64,000 nt of DNA, from contig NZ_JAERRB010000009.1 in NCBI RefSeq assembly GCF_016735595.1, forward strand, positions 186,001-250,000. Reading direction: 5' to 3'. Both the position numbers and the translations under genes were made by a program. This stretch comes from Chryseolinea lacunae. GTDB taxonomy: Bacteria; Bacteroidota; Bacteroidia; Cytophagales; Cyclobacteriaceae. The notes under the pieces were generated by a model. That model was not told the DNA's origin. It did not search any database and saw nothing but the letters and a program-made list of their open reading frames with translations. Below, one piece after another: positions 44,308 through 53,789 of this stretch; positions within the stretch are counted from its first letter, which is position 1, and the number at the start of each line of letters is the position of its first letter.

Positions 44308-46362
44308 ATGGCCCCCAAATCAGACACTTCTTTCTCCTATCCCTTTTTCGATCGCGACATCAGCTGGCTCTCGTTCAACGAGCGTGTGCTGCTGGAGGCA
44401 CAACGCAACACCGTGCCGCTGATGGAACGCATACGCTTTCTTGCCATCTATTCGTCGAACCTCGACGAGTTCTATCGCGTGCGCATGCCCGCCCTCACCG
44501 CCCTCACCGGCATTGCCGACAAGGCTGCCTCGGAGTTTAAAGAAACGCTGGCCACCATTCACAACATGGTGATGGAACAGCAGACGCGCTTTGGCAACAT
44601 CATCGGCTCCGACATCCTCCAGGCCCTGCGCGACAACGGCATCCGCCTCCTGTACAACGAACCCATACCCGACGCCATCCGCCACACGGTGACCGACTAC
44701 TTCATCCACACCGTGGCCCTCTTCCTGCAACCGGTGGAGATCGACAAACACACCACCTTCTTCCCCGAAAACAACAAGCTCTACCTCACGGTGACCACAC
44801 GCTCGGCAAAGAAAGGTGCCAGGGTCTACATCGTGAACGTTCCCTCCGACGAGCTGCCCCGCTTCTTCACCGTGCGCCACGACAGCGTGCAATACATCGT
44901 GTTCCTCGAAGACATCATCAAGCTCAACCTCGACCAGGTGTTCTATGAAACCGTGCTCACCTGCCACAGCATTAAAGTAACGCGCGACTCGGACCTGAAC
45001 CTCGAAGACGAATTTACCGGCAACCTCGCCGAAAAAATAGAACAACGCATCGGCACCCGCGACCTGGGGTTTGCCACACGCTTCCTCTACGAGCCCGACC
45101 TGCCGCCACACACCCTGCGGTCGCTAAAAAAACACCTGAACCTCGGCACAGCAAACTTCATTGTGGGCGGCGCACACCACAACCTGAAAGATCTGTCGTC
45201 GTTGCCGCTTAAGGGCGATGCATTTTATTATGAGCCCTGGCCCGTCACCCAACTGCCCATTCAGCAGTCTTCGCTGTTTGCCGAAATCAGGAAGCAGGAC
45301 CTGCTGTTGCATCCGCCCTACCATCGCTACGACACCGTGCTGCGCTTCTTTGCCGAAGCGTCGCTCGATCCTTCGGTGAAGGCCATCTACGTCACGCTCT
45401 ATCGCGTGGCAGCCGACTCGCGCATTGCCCAGGCGTTGATGAGTGCGGCCCGCAATGGCAAACGCGTGGTGGTGTTTGTGGAACTGAAAGCACGCTTCGA
45501 CGAAGCCAACAACCTGAAGTGGTCCAAGAAAATGAAGGCCGCGGGCGTGCGCATCATCGAAAGCATTCCCGGTCTGAAAGTGCACGCCAAAATCGCCCTG
45601 GTGAAACGGCGCCACAACAACAAAACCGAACTGCTCGGCCTCCTCGCCACCGGCAACTTCAACGAAAGCACGGCCCGCTTTTACACCGACCACGTGCTGC
45701 TGACGGCACACCAAAAGATGCTGGCCGAAGTGGCATCGCTGTTCGACTTCCTCAAGAAAAGAAAGAAACGCTCACGCAAAACCGACATCGCTTTCAAACA
45801 CCTGCTGGTGGGCCACTTCAACCTGCAACACCGCTTCCTCGACCTCATTGACCGCGAGATTGAACACGCGCGCAACGGCAAGCCTAACGGCATCATCATC
45901 AAACTCAACAACCTCGAAGAGCGCGTGCTCGTGGCCAAACTCTATGAAGCCTCCGCAGCTGGCGTAAAAATCCAGCTCGTCGTGCGCGGCATCTGCTGCC
46001 TCATGCCCGGCGTGGCCGGCCTCAGCGAAAACATCACCGTGAAACGCATCATCGACCGCTACCTCGAACACGGCCGCATCTTCATCTTCGAAAATGCGGG
46101 CACCCCCGAATACTTCATGGGCTCTGCCGACTGGATGATCCGCAACATCTACCGCCGCATCGAAGTATGCTTCCCCATCTATTCAACCACGCTGAAAGAA
46201 GAGATCCTGAAAATCGTGAAACTGCAACTGGCCGACAATTGCCAGGCAGGGTTTGTGGATGAGCATGGAAAGAATGTGGCGTGTGATCCGGCAGGGGTGC
46301 AGGTGAGGTCGCAGAAGGCGATTGCGGGGTTGGTGGCGGCGGGGCAAGTGAATGTTCACTGA
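44308..46362 (+). CDS. ppk1: Polyphosphate kinase 1
   Basis: A 684-residue enzyme that reversibly transfers the gamma phosphate of ATP to inorganic polyphosphate. The start MAPKSDTSFSYPFFDRDISWLSFNERVL has the family's N-terminal SWLxFNxRVL block. Other hallmarks are SNLDEFYRVRMP, YHRYDTVLRFFAEASLDPSVKAIYVTLYRVA, ELKARFDEANN, GLKVHAKIALV (the phospho-accepting histidine) and a second PLD-like half with NGIIIKLNNLEERVL, VRGICCLMPG and GSADWMIRNIYRRIEVCFP. Length and motifs indicate a complete enzyme. No ppx exopolyphosphatase is adjacent. It is followed by the hairpin cluster at 46420-46643. Confidence 0.96.
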   Translation: MAPKSDTSFSYPFFDRDISWLSFNERVLLEAQRNTVPLMERIRFLAIYSSNLDEFYRVRMPALTALTGIADKAASEFKETLATIHNMVMEQQTRFGNIIGSDILQALRDNGIRLLYNEPIPDAIRHTVTDYFIHTVALFLQPVEIDKHTTFFPENNKLYLTVTTRSAKKGARVYIVNVPSDELPRFFTVRHDSVQYIVFLEDIIKLNLDQVFYETVLTCHSIKVTRDSDLNLEDEFTGNLAEKIEQRIGTRDLGFATRFLYEPDLPPHTLRSLKKHLNLGTANFIVGGAHHNLKDLSSLPLKGDAFYYEPWPVTQLPIQQSSLFAEIRKQDLLLHPPYHRYDTVLRFFAEASLDPSVKAIYVTLYRVAADSRIAQALMSAARNGKRVVVFVELKARFDEANNLKWSKKMKAAGVRIIESIPGLKVHAKIALVKRRHNNKTELLGLLATGNFNESTARFYTDHVLLTAHQKMLAEVASLFDFLKKRKKRSRKTDIAFKHLLVGHFNLQHRFLDLIDREIEHARNGKPNGIIIKLNNLEERVLVAKLYEASAAGVKIQLVVRGICCLMPGVAGLSENITVKRIIDRYLEHGRIFIFENAGTPEYFMGSADWMIRNIYRRIEVCFPIYSTTLKEEILKIVKLQLADNCQAGFVDEHGKNVACDPAGVQVRSQKAIAGLVAAGQVNVH

Positions 46363-46419
46363 AATAGTGTGCACTCATTTCAAGTAATACAAGAGAAACA
46401 TTGTATCTATTAATCTGCT

Positions 46420-46643
46420 AAATCGCCGGGTTCCCACCCGGCGATTTGAAAAACACTTCACACGTACCTCACGCCACAGCACCAACTTCATCGATCTTCA
46501 CATTGTATTGGCGCGCGAAGTGCGCGCTGCATCGGGTGATGCACTCTGCGCGCCATGAACTCGACCACATCGAGACGATGCATGCCTGGCGCTTGAATGC
46601 ATATTTAAGTTCTCAAAATCGCCGGATTGAGAAACCGGCGATT
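46420..46643. repeat. Cluster of four inverted repeats bounded by related CGCCGG hairpins
   Basis: The left hairpin is a perfect 12-bp stem (46420-46431/46436-46447, loop TCCC). The right hairpin is a perfect 9-bp stem (46617-46625/46635-46643). Both share the arm AATCGCCGG. Between them lies a nested structure, GGCGCGC (46510-46516) with GCGCGCC (46548-46554) enclosing TGCATC/GATGCA (46528-46533/46538-46543), and CATCG-AGA-CGATG (46568-46580). The left hairpin could serve as the ppk1 terminator but lacks a T run. The stretch has no credible gene and may encode a structured RNA or be a small non-autonomous repeat element. Confidence 0.55.
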
Positions 46644-46880
46644 AGTTGTTTCTAAACAGCCCAATTTCTATTCACACAGTATACTCTTCACAATAATCAT
46701 ACGCGTCTCTTTTTTAAAAAAAACCGCGCTGTTTTTCCGGGATTCGTTCTTCAACTCAGTCCAAATCGAAATATTATATTTCACCTCAAACAAGTCAGAA
46801 AAAAATTTAATTTCGTTCATCCCTCTTCTTCAGGAACGTCCCTCTTCCTGATTTCTCTTGTAAATAAATTATCCATCAAC

Positions 46881-46896
46881 TTAAGTTATAACTTAA
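46881..46896. promoter_or_regulatory. Perfect 16-bp palindromic operator of the toxin-antitoxin pair
   Basis: TTAAGTTATAACTTAA is its own exact reverse complement and lies three bases ahead of the toxin ATG at 46900. HigA-type antitoxins are dimeric XRE proteins that repress their own operon by binding such palindromes, so the position and symmetry fit well. Confidence 0.7.
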
Positions 46897-46899
46897 TTT

Positions 46900-47262
46900 A
46901 TGACTATTTTCACATTGGCAAGAATAACAGAGTTCGATTCAACCGTACAGGAAGTTTACAAGCTCATAAGGAATGGAAAATGTTTGCTTGACAGCTTTGT
47001 CGAAGAGATTGAAAACACAAATCTAGAAGGTGAAATCGGCACAATTTATCAGATTATCGAGGACGTTGCTAGTGGCAAACCGCATCCCAGATGCAAAAAG
47101 CTACGGTTAGGAAAGATCAAGGTTCAAGCCTACGAAGCCAAGTCGAAGCATTTGCGAACCTATTTCTTCCACGAAAATAGAACAGGTCAAGTGATTGTTA
47201 TTGGCGGGAAAAAGAAAGATCAAACCACAGACCTTGTCCGTCTTAAAGAGCATCAACAATGA
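46900..47262 (+). CDS. RelE/HigB-like toxin of a toxin-antitoxin module
   Basis: A 120-residue basic protein. Its second half has the phage-derived Gp49/HigB-like pattern: PHPRCKKLRLGKIKVQAYEAKSK, LRTYFFHENRTGQVIVIGGKKKDQTTDLVRLKEH. This matches RelE-superfamily ribosome-dependent mRNA interferases with their basic catalytic strands and a C-terminal helix. The gene precedes its antitoxin, an order typical of higBA, and overlaps it by four bases (ATGA). The surrounding DNA is lower in GC than the rest of the window, suggesting acquisition by transfer. The toxic activity is inferred from family likeness. Confidence 0.8.
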   Translation: MTIFTLARITEFDSTVQEVYKLIRNGKCLLDSFVEEIENTNLEGEIGTIYQIIEDVASGKPHPRCKKLRLGKIKVQAYEAKSKHLRTYFFHENRTGQVIVIGGKKKDQTTDLVRLKEHQQ

Positions 47263-47642
47263 TCTCAAAAAGTAAGCTTCTTAAACAGCCAGACTATTTG
47301 CTGTCCAAATACCAGGCGGAACTATTCCGGCAATTGTCCCAATACATGGACAACAACAGCCTGACTCAAAAACAAGTAGCAGCAAAACTTGGGGTGAGCA
47401 CGTCCTATATCAATCAAATTCTTAAAGGAAATTTTAACTTCACGCTTAAGAAACTGATCGAACTATCTTTACTGATGGGTAAAGTTCCCCGCTTGGAGTT
47501 TGTGAATATCAAAGACTATTGGGCAACACAGAAAAACAAACGCGTCAATGACAAGCCTTTGCGAAGCACACCAAAAACCACTAAAAAATCTGTAGGGTTA
47601 TCTGTAAAAACAAACCGTGATAGAAAGGAAAAAGTGCAATAA
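47259..47642 (+). CDS. XRE-family antitoxin (HigA-like)
   Basis: A 127-residue DNA-binding protein. The helix-turn-helix reads NNSLTQKQVAAKLGVSTSYINQILKGNFNFTLKKLIELSLLMG (about residues 32-75), a standard XRE/HTH_3 domain. A basic, disordered-looking tail of about 40 residues (KNKRVNDKPLRSTPKTTKKS) follows and may wrap the toxin. Its start codon overlaps the toxin stop, so synthesis of the two is coupled. It is expected to repress the operon by binding the palindrome at 46881-46896 and to neutralise the toxin. Confidence 0.85.
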   Translation: MISKSKLLKQPDYLLSKYQAELFRQLSQYMDNNSLTQKQVAAKLGVSTSYINQILKGNFNFTLKKLIELSLLMGKVPRLEFVNIKDYWATQKNKRVNDKPLRSTPKTTKKSVGLSVKTNRDRKEKVQ

Positions 47643-47746
47643 TGCCTCGACTGGAAAAGTGCATTAGACCAGCCATTCACTCCTTTTAGTTATGATTTCT
47701 CTAAATGAATTTATCGGTTTAATTCCGTTCCACGGCGTTCTAGAAA

Positions 47747-50416
47747 TCACAATACGACACTAAGCCTCTGCCCCTTCTCCAAAACCACAGCTTGCGCCAG
47801 GCTAATTTTCGCAGACGTGCCCTCCTGCTCGATCGTTGCTTTCACGAAATTATTGTCCAACGTCACCGTCAGATCTTTGGCTTTGTCAGCTCTTTCCAAC
47901 TGTATGCTCCGCAACATCAATCTCCCATACTTCAACTCCAATTGATGCACCTGCTGTTTCCCTTTTTTCTCTTGCGCATACGTTCCCCACCCTTCTGCAG
48001 CAGTGAAGGCGGCTTTGAAGTTGTGGGGAGTTAGTTTGGGATGGAAGCCAATGCTGCCCGTGGGCCCGTGGTAGGTGAAGCCGCAGGCGGTGATGAATGT
48101 TCCGTAGCTGGCCATGGCGCGGGCGTAGTGGTCGCTGCACTCCACTTCGTTGAAGGGGTTGCGTTTGGCGGCGTGGTAGCGGTCGTGGATGGCGCGGGTG
48201 AGGATGAGCGATTCTTCTGTCATGCCTTCGGCCATCATGTGCGAGGCCACCTGGTGCTCGAACCCCGTCATGCACTCGTGGAAGTAGGTTACCTGCCACG
48301 CGTCTTTCACGCCATAGGGAACTTCTTCGTTGCGCGGGTTTGTGTTCATGATCATGCCGCCTTCGCCGGGCAGTGCATAGGGACGGCCGCCGTGGTGTTC
48401 TTTAAGATAAGGGCCCACGTCGGTGGTGAAGTTGTATTTCCAGAGTGCCTTCAAGGCAAAGATTGTTTTGGTTTTGTCGAGCACGCGGCCCAGGCCTACC
48501 TGGTGTGCCCAGCTCTGGCCATAGACCTGATCGATGTGGCAGGTGTTGTAGGAGCCGATCACCGTTCGTCCCTTTTGCGCGTCGGGGCGGTGGATGAAAT
48601 ATTCGCCGTTGAAGAGGTGCTTCTCCATGTTCGCGGCGCCCAGGGTCACGTAGCGTTTGCAGGTTGCCGCGAAGGGTTCGTCGTTCATTTCTTCAGCCAT
48701 GCGTTGACCGGCTTTCACGGCGGCCAGGGTGAGGCCTACGATCCAGGCAATTTCACCGGGCCATTTGGCGTCGAGGGTGTTTTCGAGTTGGGTGTCGGTC
48801 ATGCCGTCGCCGTTGGTGTCCTGGGCGAGCAGGTATTGGAGTGCGTGTTTTGTTTTGGGCCATTGGCGTTTCAGGAAACTGTTGTCGGCGCTCATCTGGT
48901 GTTCGCGATAGATGCCGAGAATTCTTCCGGCCTGTCCATCGATGGCGGGTTGCGTGTCGTACTCTCCGCGGAACCCGATGTGACCGTCGTCGTGAAACGC
49001 AACGCCCAGGTCTACACGCTCGCGGGTGTCGCGCTCCAGCGAGGGAAAGATGCGGGCCACGGCCTGCGCATACTGCCACACATGGTTGCAGGTGCCGGGG
49101 CAACTGCCCACGCCCTCCCACGCATAAAATCTCCCCGACTGAAAACGGTGTACGGTGGTAGTGGCGAGTGTGGAGATGTTCAGGAACGTGCGCTCCAGAA
49201 ACCAGTAGGGCAACGTGCTCTGCTCATACCAGGCGTCGCACCACGATTTGGTTTCGGATGAGAGACGTTCAAAATTGGCGTGCACATAGCTTGCTACTTG
49301 GCGCGACGATTTGAAAGTGTTGGCATAATACCGTCCACCTTCTTTTTTGAGAAGGTCGAAAGAAAGATTCGGAAAATACCAGGCCACAGCATAGTTCAAC
49401 TCCACACGACCTCCGGGCGGCACCGTGGTGGTGTTGCTCACAGTGGCGAGCGCTTTGCGTTGCTCAATTTTTGCTGCCGTAGCATTTTCGCTGTCGAACA
49501 ATGGGGCGGTGAGATCGGGTGAGGCATCGGTGTTCACCTTTGTGTTGGCGTTGAAAGAGGCCAGGAAAAAATTGCCAAAGTCGCCAGCAGATGTAAACGT
49601 TTCGTCGGCCCAATTGTAGCTGTTGGACGATGCCATCACGCCCGAAAATGCTGCGTCGCGAACGGCTTCGTTCACGCGATAATATTCTTCGTTGTTGGCG
49701 CTGTAGATGCTGGCCTTGTTTTCCAACCAGCCTGCAAGGGTTATGGTGGCATGGCTCGCGGTTTTGTTTTCGACGGTGAAAGAAAGAATGGTAACGGGCA
49801 ATCCCGAGTCGTCTGCATTTAGCGGAATGAAGGGCGAATAGGCCCGGAGTGTAATGGACAACGGAACGGTCTTGTCCACATATCGCACCGTGGCCATGGG
49901 ATAGGTTGCTTCGAAAGACACTTCGTCCCAGTCGTCTGCCTGAAGGCGCTTCATGATTGTTTTTCCATCGTGCTCAATCCGAATGGCAAATCCCTGGTCG
50001 AGTGGCCGGATGTCTTTCACAGGTTCCACATAGTTGGCGCCGTCGAACGGACGCAGGAAGTCATAGTTGAACTGGATCTTCTCGTGCCACTTCACATTCT
50101 TGTAGATCACCCCGGTTTGGTTCTTGTTGAACACATCCCAGAGCCACAGGCGCCCGTCGCCACCCAGATAGAGTGTGCCACAACCAATGCCGCCAACGGG
50201 CATGCCGATGTAGTCAAGTTCTTTTCTGGATTTGAGATAGGTGGTTGGGGCTCCCCTTTCAAAGAGCGAAGCAATCCATTTGCGATCCAGTTTTTTCTCC
50301 AGGGTAGGATTGCCTTGCGCGGGCGCTGCCAGAGATGGCAAGTGTGTTGACATGAGGCCAGCCGCGAGCAGGCCCGACTGCTGGATAAAGGTTCTTCGTT
50401 TGATGGATAGTGCCAC
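47747..50416 (-). CDS. Tat-exported GH116-family glycoside hydrolase
   Basis: An 889-residue enzyme with a twin-arginine signal (KRRTFIQQSGLLAAGLMS). It shows the GH116 (glucosylceramidase/bile-acid beta-glucosidase, DUF608) pattern: GMPVGGIGCGTLYLGGDGRLWLWD at about 71-94 and the N-terminal beta domain to about residue 360. The catalytic (alpha/alpha)6 domain contains FYAWEGVGSCPGTCNHVWQ (Glu434, candidate nucleophile), QDTNGDGMTD and YNTCHIDQVYGQSWAHQVG (Asp629, candidate acid). Characterised members cleave beta-glucosides or beta-xylosides. Activity and catalytic residues here are assigned by motif alignment from memory. It is divergent from the T9SS sugar dehydrogenase with 195 bases between. 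Confidence 0.85.
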   Translation of the reverse strand: MALSIKRRTFIQQSGLLAAGLMSTHLPSLAAPAQGNPTLEKKLDRKWIASLFERGAPTTYLKSRKELDYIGMPVGGIGCGTLYLGGDGRLWLWDVFNKNQTGVIYKNVKWHEKIQFNYDFLRPFDGANYVEPVKDIRPLDQGFAIRIEHDGKTIMKRLQADDWDEVSFEATYPMATVRYVDKTVPLSITLRAYSPFIPLNADDSGLPVTILSFTVENKTASHATITLAGWLENKASIYSANNEEYYRVNEAVRDAAFSGVMASSNSYNWADETFTSAGDFGNFFLASFNANTKVNTDASPDLTAPLFDSENATAAKIEQRKALATVSNTTTVPPGGRVELNYAVAWYFPNLSFDLLKKEGGRYYANTFKSSRQVASYVHANFERLSSETKSWCDAWYEQSTLPYWFLERTFLNISTLATTTVHRFQSGRFYAWEGVGSCPGTCNHVWQYAQAVARIFPSLERDTRERVDLGVAFHDDGHIGFRGEYDTQPAIDGQAGRILGIYREHQMSADNSFLKRQWPKTKHALQYLLAQDTNGDGMTDTQLENTLDAKWPGEIAWIVGLTLAAVKAGQRMAEEMNDEPFAATCKRYVTLGAANMEKHLFNGEYFIHRPDAQKGRTVIGSYNTCHIDQVYGQSWAHQVGLGRVLDKTKTIFALKALWKYNFTTDVGPYLKEHHGGRPYALPGEGGMIMNTNPRNEEVPYGVKDAWQVTYFHECMTGFEHQVASHMMAEGMTEESLILTRAIHDRYHAAKRNPFNEVECSDHYARAMASYGTFITACGFTYHGPTGSIGFHPKLTPHNFKAAFTAAEGWGTYAQEKKGKQQVHQLELKYGRLMLRSIQLERADKAKDLTVTLDNNFVKATIEQEGTSAKISLAQAVVLEKGQRLSVVL

Positions 50417-50611
50417 TGCAGGATTGGTTTACGTGTGCGCAGAGCGCATCTAAATTTAAAACCAAAAAGGATATTTCCCGATTCCGCTAAACATTGTCTT
50501 CGGGAAAGTGTTAACATGTCCATGGGGGCGGATTTCAGTACCAACTGAGAATAGCTGTAATACATTTTCAAAACAACCGCAACGATTTGAACAATTTTAC
50601 CCCCAACCTCC

Positions 50612-53600
50612 ATGACACGTTTTTATGTATTGTTAACCGCAGTATGCAAGGTTTGCATGTTGCTCTCTCTTGCCTGCCTCATCGGGGTTCAGGCTTTCGC
50701 TCAAGTATTTCCTTCCGGCTTTAGCCGGGTGCAAGTGGCCAGCGGCATTGGCAGTCCCACGGTGATGGCCTTTGCTCCCGACGGCCGAATTTTTGTGGCA
50801 CAGCAAAACGGTGCTTTGCGTGTGATCAAAAACGGAGCACTGCTGACCACACCGTTTGTTCAGGTCAGTGTGAATTCAAGCGGCGAACGCGGCCTCATTG
50901 GCATTGCCCTTGATCCCAACTTTGCCACCAACCAGTTTATCTACCTCTACTACACCTTGCCCGACGGGTCGCGAAACCGCATCAGTCGTTTCACCGGCAA
51001 TGGCGACGTGGTGGTGCCGGGCAGCGAGGTGGTGGTGCTGAACCTTGATCCGCTAAGCTCTGCCACCAACCACAACGGCGGCGCCATGCACTTCAAAAAC
51101 GGGTTGCTCTATGTGGCCGTGGGCGAAAATGCCAACGGTGCAAACGCGCAGAACCTCGACACCTATCTTGGAAAAATATTGCGCATCAATCCAAACGGTT
51201 CTGTTCCTGCGGGCAATCCTTTTGCCACGGGGTCGGAACAACGGCGCAGGGTGTGGGCCTACGGTCTGCGAAACCCCTACACGTTCAGCATTCAACCCGG
51301 CACAGGCAAGGTCTTTGTGAACGACGTGGGCCAGGGCACCTGGGAGGAAATTGATGATGCCACCACCGGCGGTCTAAACCTTGGCTGGCCCTCGGCCGAA
51401 GGCACCAGCACCAATCCGGCGTTCACCAATCCGGTGTATAGCTATCCGCATGGCTCGGGCGATGGCACGGGCTGTGCCATTACCGGCGGTGTGTTTTTTA
51501 ATGCAGCCTCTTCCAACTATCCGCCGGCCTATCAGGGACGTTACTTTTTTCAGGATCTCTGCAACCGGTGGATCAACATGCTCGACCTCACCACGGCAAC
51601 GCCCACGCGTCTTCCCTTTGCCACGGGTTTGGGCGGCGATGCGCTCAGCATCTCCGTTGGCAATGATGGTAATTTATATTACCTCGAACGCAGCACAGGG
51701 GCTTTGTTTAAAATAATCTATACCGTCAACACGGTTCCTGCCATTGTCACGCAACCCGCCAATCAAACGGTGGCCGCGGGGCAGCCCGCCACGTTTTCGG
51801 TGACGGCCACAGGCACGGCGCCCCTCGCCTATCAATGGCAGAAAAACAATGTCAACATTTCGGGTGCCACCGCGGCCTCGTTCACTCTGGCCAGTGCACA
51901 ACCGGCCGACGCAGGTTCGTATCGCGTGGTGGTTTCGAATGCTGCGGGCAGTGCCTCCAGTGCAGCCGCCACACTCACGGTGAATGCGTTCAATGCACCA
52001 CCGGTAGCACAGATACTCACACCGGCATCGGGCGCGTTGTATCGCGGCGGTGACACGATCAGCTTTTCAGGAGATGCCACCGACACGGAAGACGGCACGC
52101 TGCCCGCCAGCGCCTTCACCTGGCATGTAGACTTTCATCACGACACACACCGTCACGACGGCCCGCCGGTGGCATCGGGTGCGAAGTCCGGATCGTTTGT
52201 TGTTCCCACCAGCGGCGAAGTGGCCGACAACGTGTGGTATAGGCTCATTCTCATTGTGACCGACGCAGGCGGCCTACGCGACACGGTGTTCCGCGACATC
52301 TTCCCGCAAAAGTCAACCATTAGTTTGGCAACCCAACCCGCGGGCCTGCAAGTGACACTCGACGGGCAACCGGTGACCACTCCTCTATCTGATCTGAGTG
52401 TGGAAGGCATTCAACGTGCAATCGGCGTCGTGTCGCCTCAGACCGTGGGCGGACAAACCTATGAGTTTGATCGCTGGCTGCACGGCGGCGCAGCCACGCA
52501 GACGATCTCCACACCTGTGAACGACATCACCTACACCGCCGTGTATCGCCTCACCACACTGCGCAATCCGGAGAACCCGGCCAACACCGTGAACGGATTA
52601 AAGTATGATTACTACGAGGGCGTCTGGAGTGCACTGCCTGCCTTTGCCACCCTGACACCCGCAGAGTCGGGCAACGTGGCCAACGTTGACCTGACACCGC
52701 GCAACCGCGAAGATGACTATGCCTTCCGATATACCGGCTACATCAACGTGCCAACGGACGGCCTGTATACATTCTACACCAGCTCCGACGACGGCAGCCG
52801 GCTACAGATCGGAACCACCACCGTGGTGAACAACGATGGCCTGCATGCCACGCTAGAAGCGAGCGGAAGCATTGGGTTGAAGGCCGGCAAGCACGCCATG
52901 ACCATTACATTTTTTGAACACCTTGGCTCGGCCGTTCTCACCACGAGCTATGCCGGACCAGGCATTGCGAAACAACTCATCCCGGCAAGTGCATTTTATC
53001 GTGACGGCACGGTGGCCCCCATCCAAACCCTGGAAGCCGAAAGCGCGACACTGTCGGGCGCCAAGGCCGTGAGCGATCATGCAGGCTATACCGGTACAGG
53101 CTTTGCCGATTATCAAAATGCGTCGGGCGATTATGTTCAATGGTCGGCTTCAATTCCCACTGCGGGCAGCTACACCTTGAAATTTCGTTATGCACTGGCC
53201 AGCGGATCGCGACCGTTGGCGGTGAACGTGAATGGTGTGGTGGTGAATGCCTCGCTGGGTTTTTCGTCGACGGGCGCGTGGACAACGTGGTCGACCGTTA
53301 CCATCACTACCAATCTGAATGCCGGCGCAAACACAATCCGCATCACGGCCATTGGCAGCAGCGGTCCGAATGTGGATAACATCGCCATCCAGAATGTTTC
53401 CGGTGTGGCGGCGTTGGCGCTGGAGGCAACTTCCATGCACAGTGAAGATGACACCAGCCTTTCTGCTTATCCCAACCCGGTGGCCCGTCAACTCTTTGTG
53501 CATGTTCGCGCGGGAAATTATCCGGAGGTAAGATTGAGCCTTATGAATGCTTCGGGCAGAGTAGTAAAATCGCAGACCTATTTGGGACTGCAAGAAGGCG

Positions 53601-53707
53601 CAAACACGCTCACGCTTGATGTGGATGACTTAACCAACGGCGTGTACTGGCTGCGGGTGGAACGGGGATCGCGAAAACAGGCGCGTTCCATTGTTGTCTT
53701 GAAATAA
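50612..53707 (+). CDS. Secreted PQQ-type sugar dehydrogenase with Ig-like, PA14, CBM6-like and T9SS domains
   Basis: A 1031-residue modular secreted protein. After a signal peptide (LLSLACLIGVQAFAQ) come: a glucose/sorbosone dehydrogenase beta-propeller at about 37-370 (VMAFAPDGRIFVAQQNG, GLIGIALDPNF, TNHNGGAMHF, RRVWAYGLRNPY); an Ig-like domain at about 376-460 (PLAYQWQKNNVNIS); a Big/PKD-like region; a PA14 domain at about 668-790 (LKYDYYEGVW...YTFYTSSDDGSRLQIG); a carbohydrate-binding CBM6/CBM35-like domain at about 805-930 (LEAESATLSG...VDNIAI); and a C-terminal T9SS sorting domain (LSAYPNPVARQLFVHV...GVYWLRVE). It probably oxidises sugars or their polymers outside the cell with bound cofactor, targeted by its carbohydrate-binding parts. 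Confidence 0.92.
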   Translation: MTRFYVLLTAVCKVCMLLSLACLIGVQAFAQVFPSGFSRVQVASGIGSPTVMAFAPDGRIFVAQQNGALRVIKNGALLTTPFVQVSVNSSGERGLIGIALDPNFATNQFIYLYYTLPDGSRNRISRFTGNGDVVVPGSEVVVLNLDPLSSATNHNGGAMHFKNGLLYVAVGENANGANAQNLDTYLGKILRINPNGSVPAGNPFATGSEQRRRVWAYGLRNPYTFSIQPGTGKVFVNDVGQGTWEEIDDATTGGLNLGWPSAEGTSTNPAFTNPVYSYPHGSGDGTGCAITGGVFFNAASSNYPPAYQGRYFFQDLCNRWINMLDLTTATPTRLPFATGLGGDALSISVGNDGNLYYLERSTGALFKIIYTVNTVPAIVTQPANQTVAAGQPATFSVTATGTAPLAYQWQKNNVNISGATAASFTLASAQPADAGSYRVVVSNAAGSASSAAATLTVNAFNAPPVAQILTPASGALYRGGDTISFSGDATDTEDGTLPASAFTWHVDFHHDTHRHDGPPVASGAKSGSFVVPTSGEVADNVWYRLILIVTDAGGLRDTVFRDIFPQKSTISLATQPAGLQVTLDGQPVTTPLSDLSVEGIQRAIGVVSPQTVGGQTYEFDRWLHGGAATQTISTPVNDITYTAVYRLTTLRNPENPANTVNGLKYDYYEGVWSALPAFATLTPAESGNVANVDLTPRNREDDYAFRYTGYINVPTDGLYTFYTSSDDGSRLQIGTTTVVNNDGLHATLEASGSIGLKAGKHAMTITFFEHLGSAVLTTSYAGPGIAKQLIPASAFYRDGTVAPIQTLEAESATLSGAKAVSDHAGYTGTGFADYQNASGDYVQWSASIPTAGSYTLKFRYALASGSRPLAVNVNGVVVNASLGFSSTGAWTTWSTVTITTNLNAGANTIRITAIGSSGPNVDNIAIQNVSGVAALALEATSMHSEDDTSLSAYPNPVARQLFVHVRAGNYPEVRLSLMNASGRVVKSQTYLGLQEGANTLTLDVDDLTNGVYWLRVERGSRKQARSIVVLK

Positions 53708-53727
53708 GCAATAATTATTTTTTAAAG

Positions 53728-53760
53728 AGCAAGAGCCCCGACCATGCGGGGCTCTTTGCT
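53728..53760. terminator. Bidirectional intrinsic terminator
   Basis: AAGAGCCCCG (53731-53740) pairs perfectly with CGGGGCTCTT (53747-53756) around a six-base loop, extended by AGC/GCT with one bulge. It sits between the convergent sugar-dehydrogenase and kinase genes. A T-rich stretch precedes it and TTTGCTTTTG follows. Confidence 0.8.
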
Positions 53761-53789
53761 TTTGTTGACGGCCAAGCGCTCTGCGTTGT

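Noticed and set aside
46446-46655. A 69-codon open frame through the hairpin cluster
   Set aside because: Codons fall inside the inverted repeats and the product has no protein-like character.
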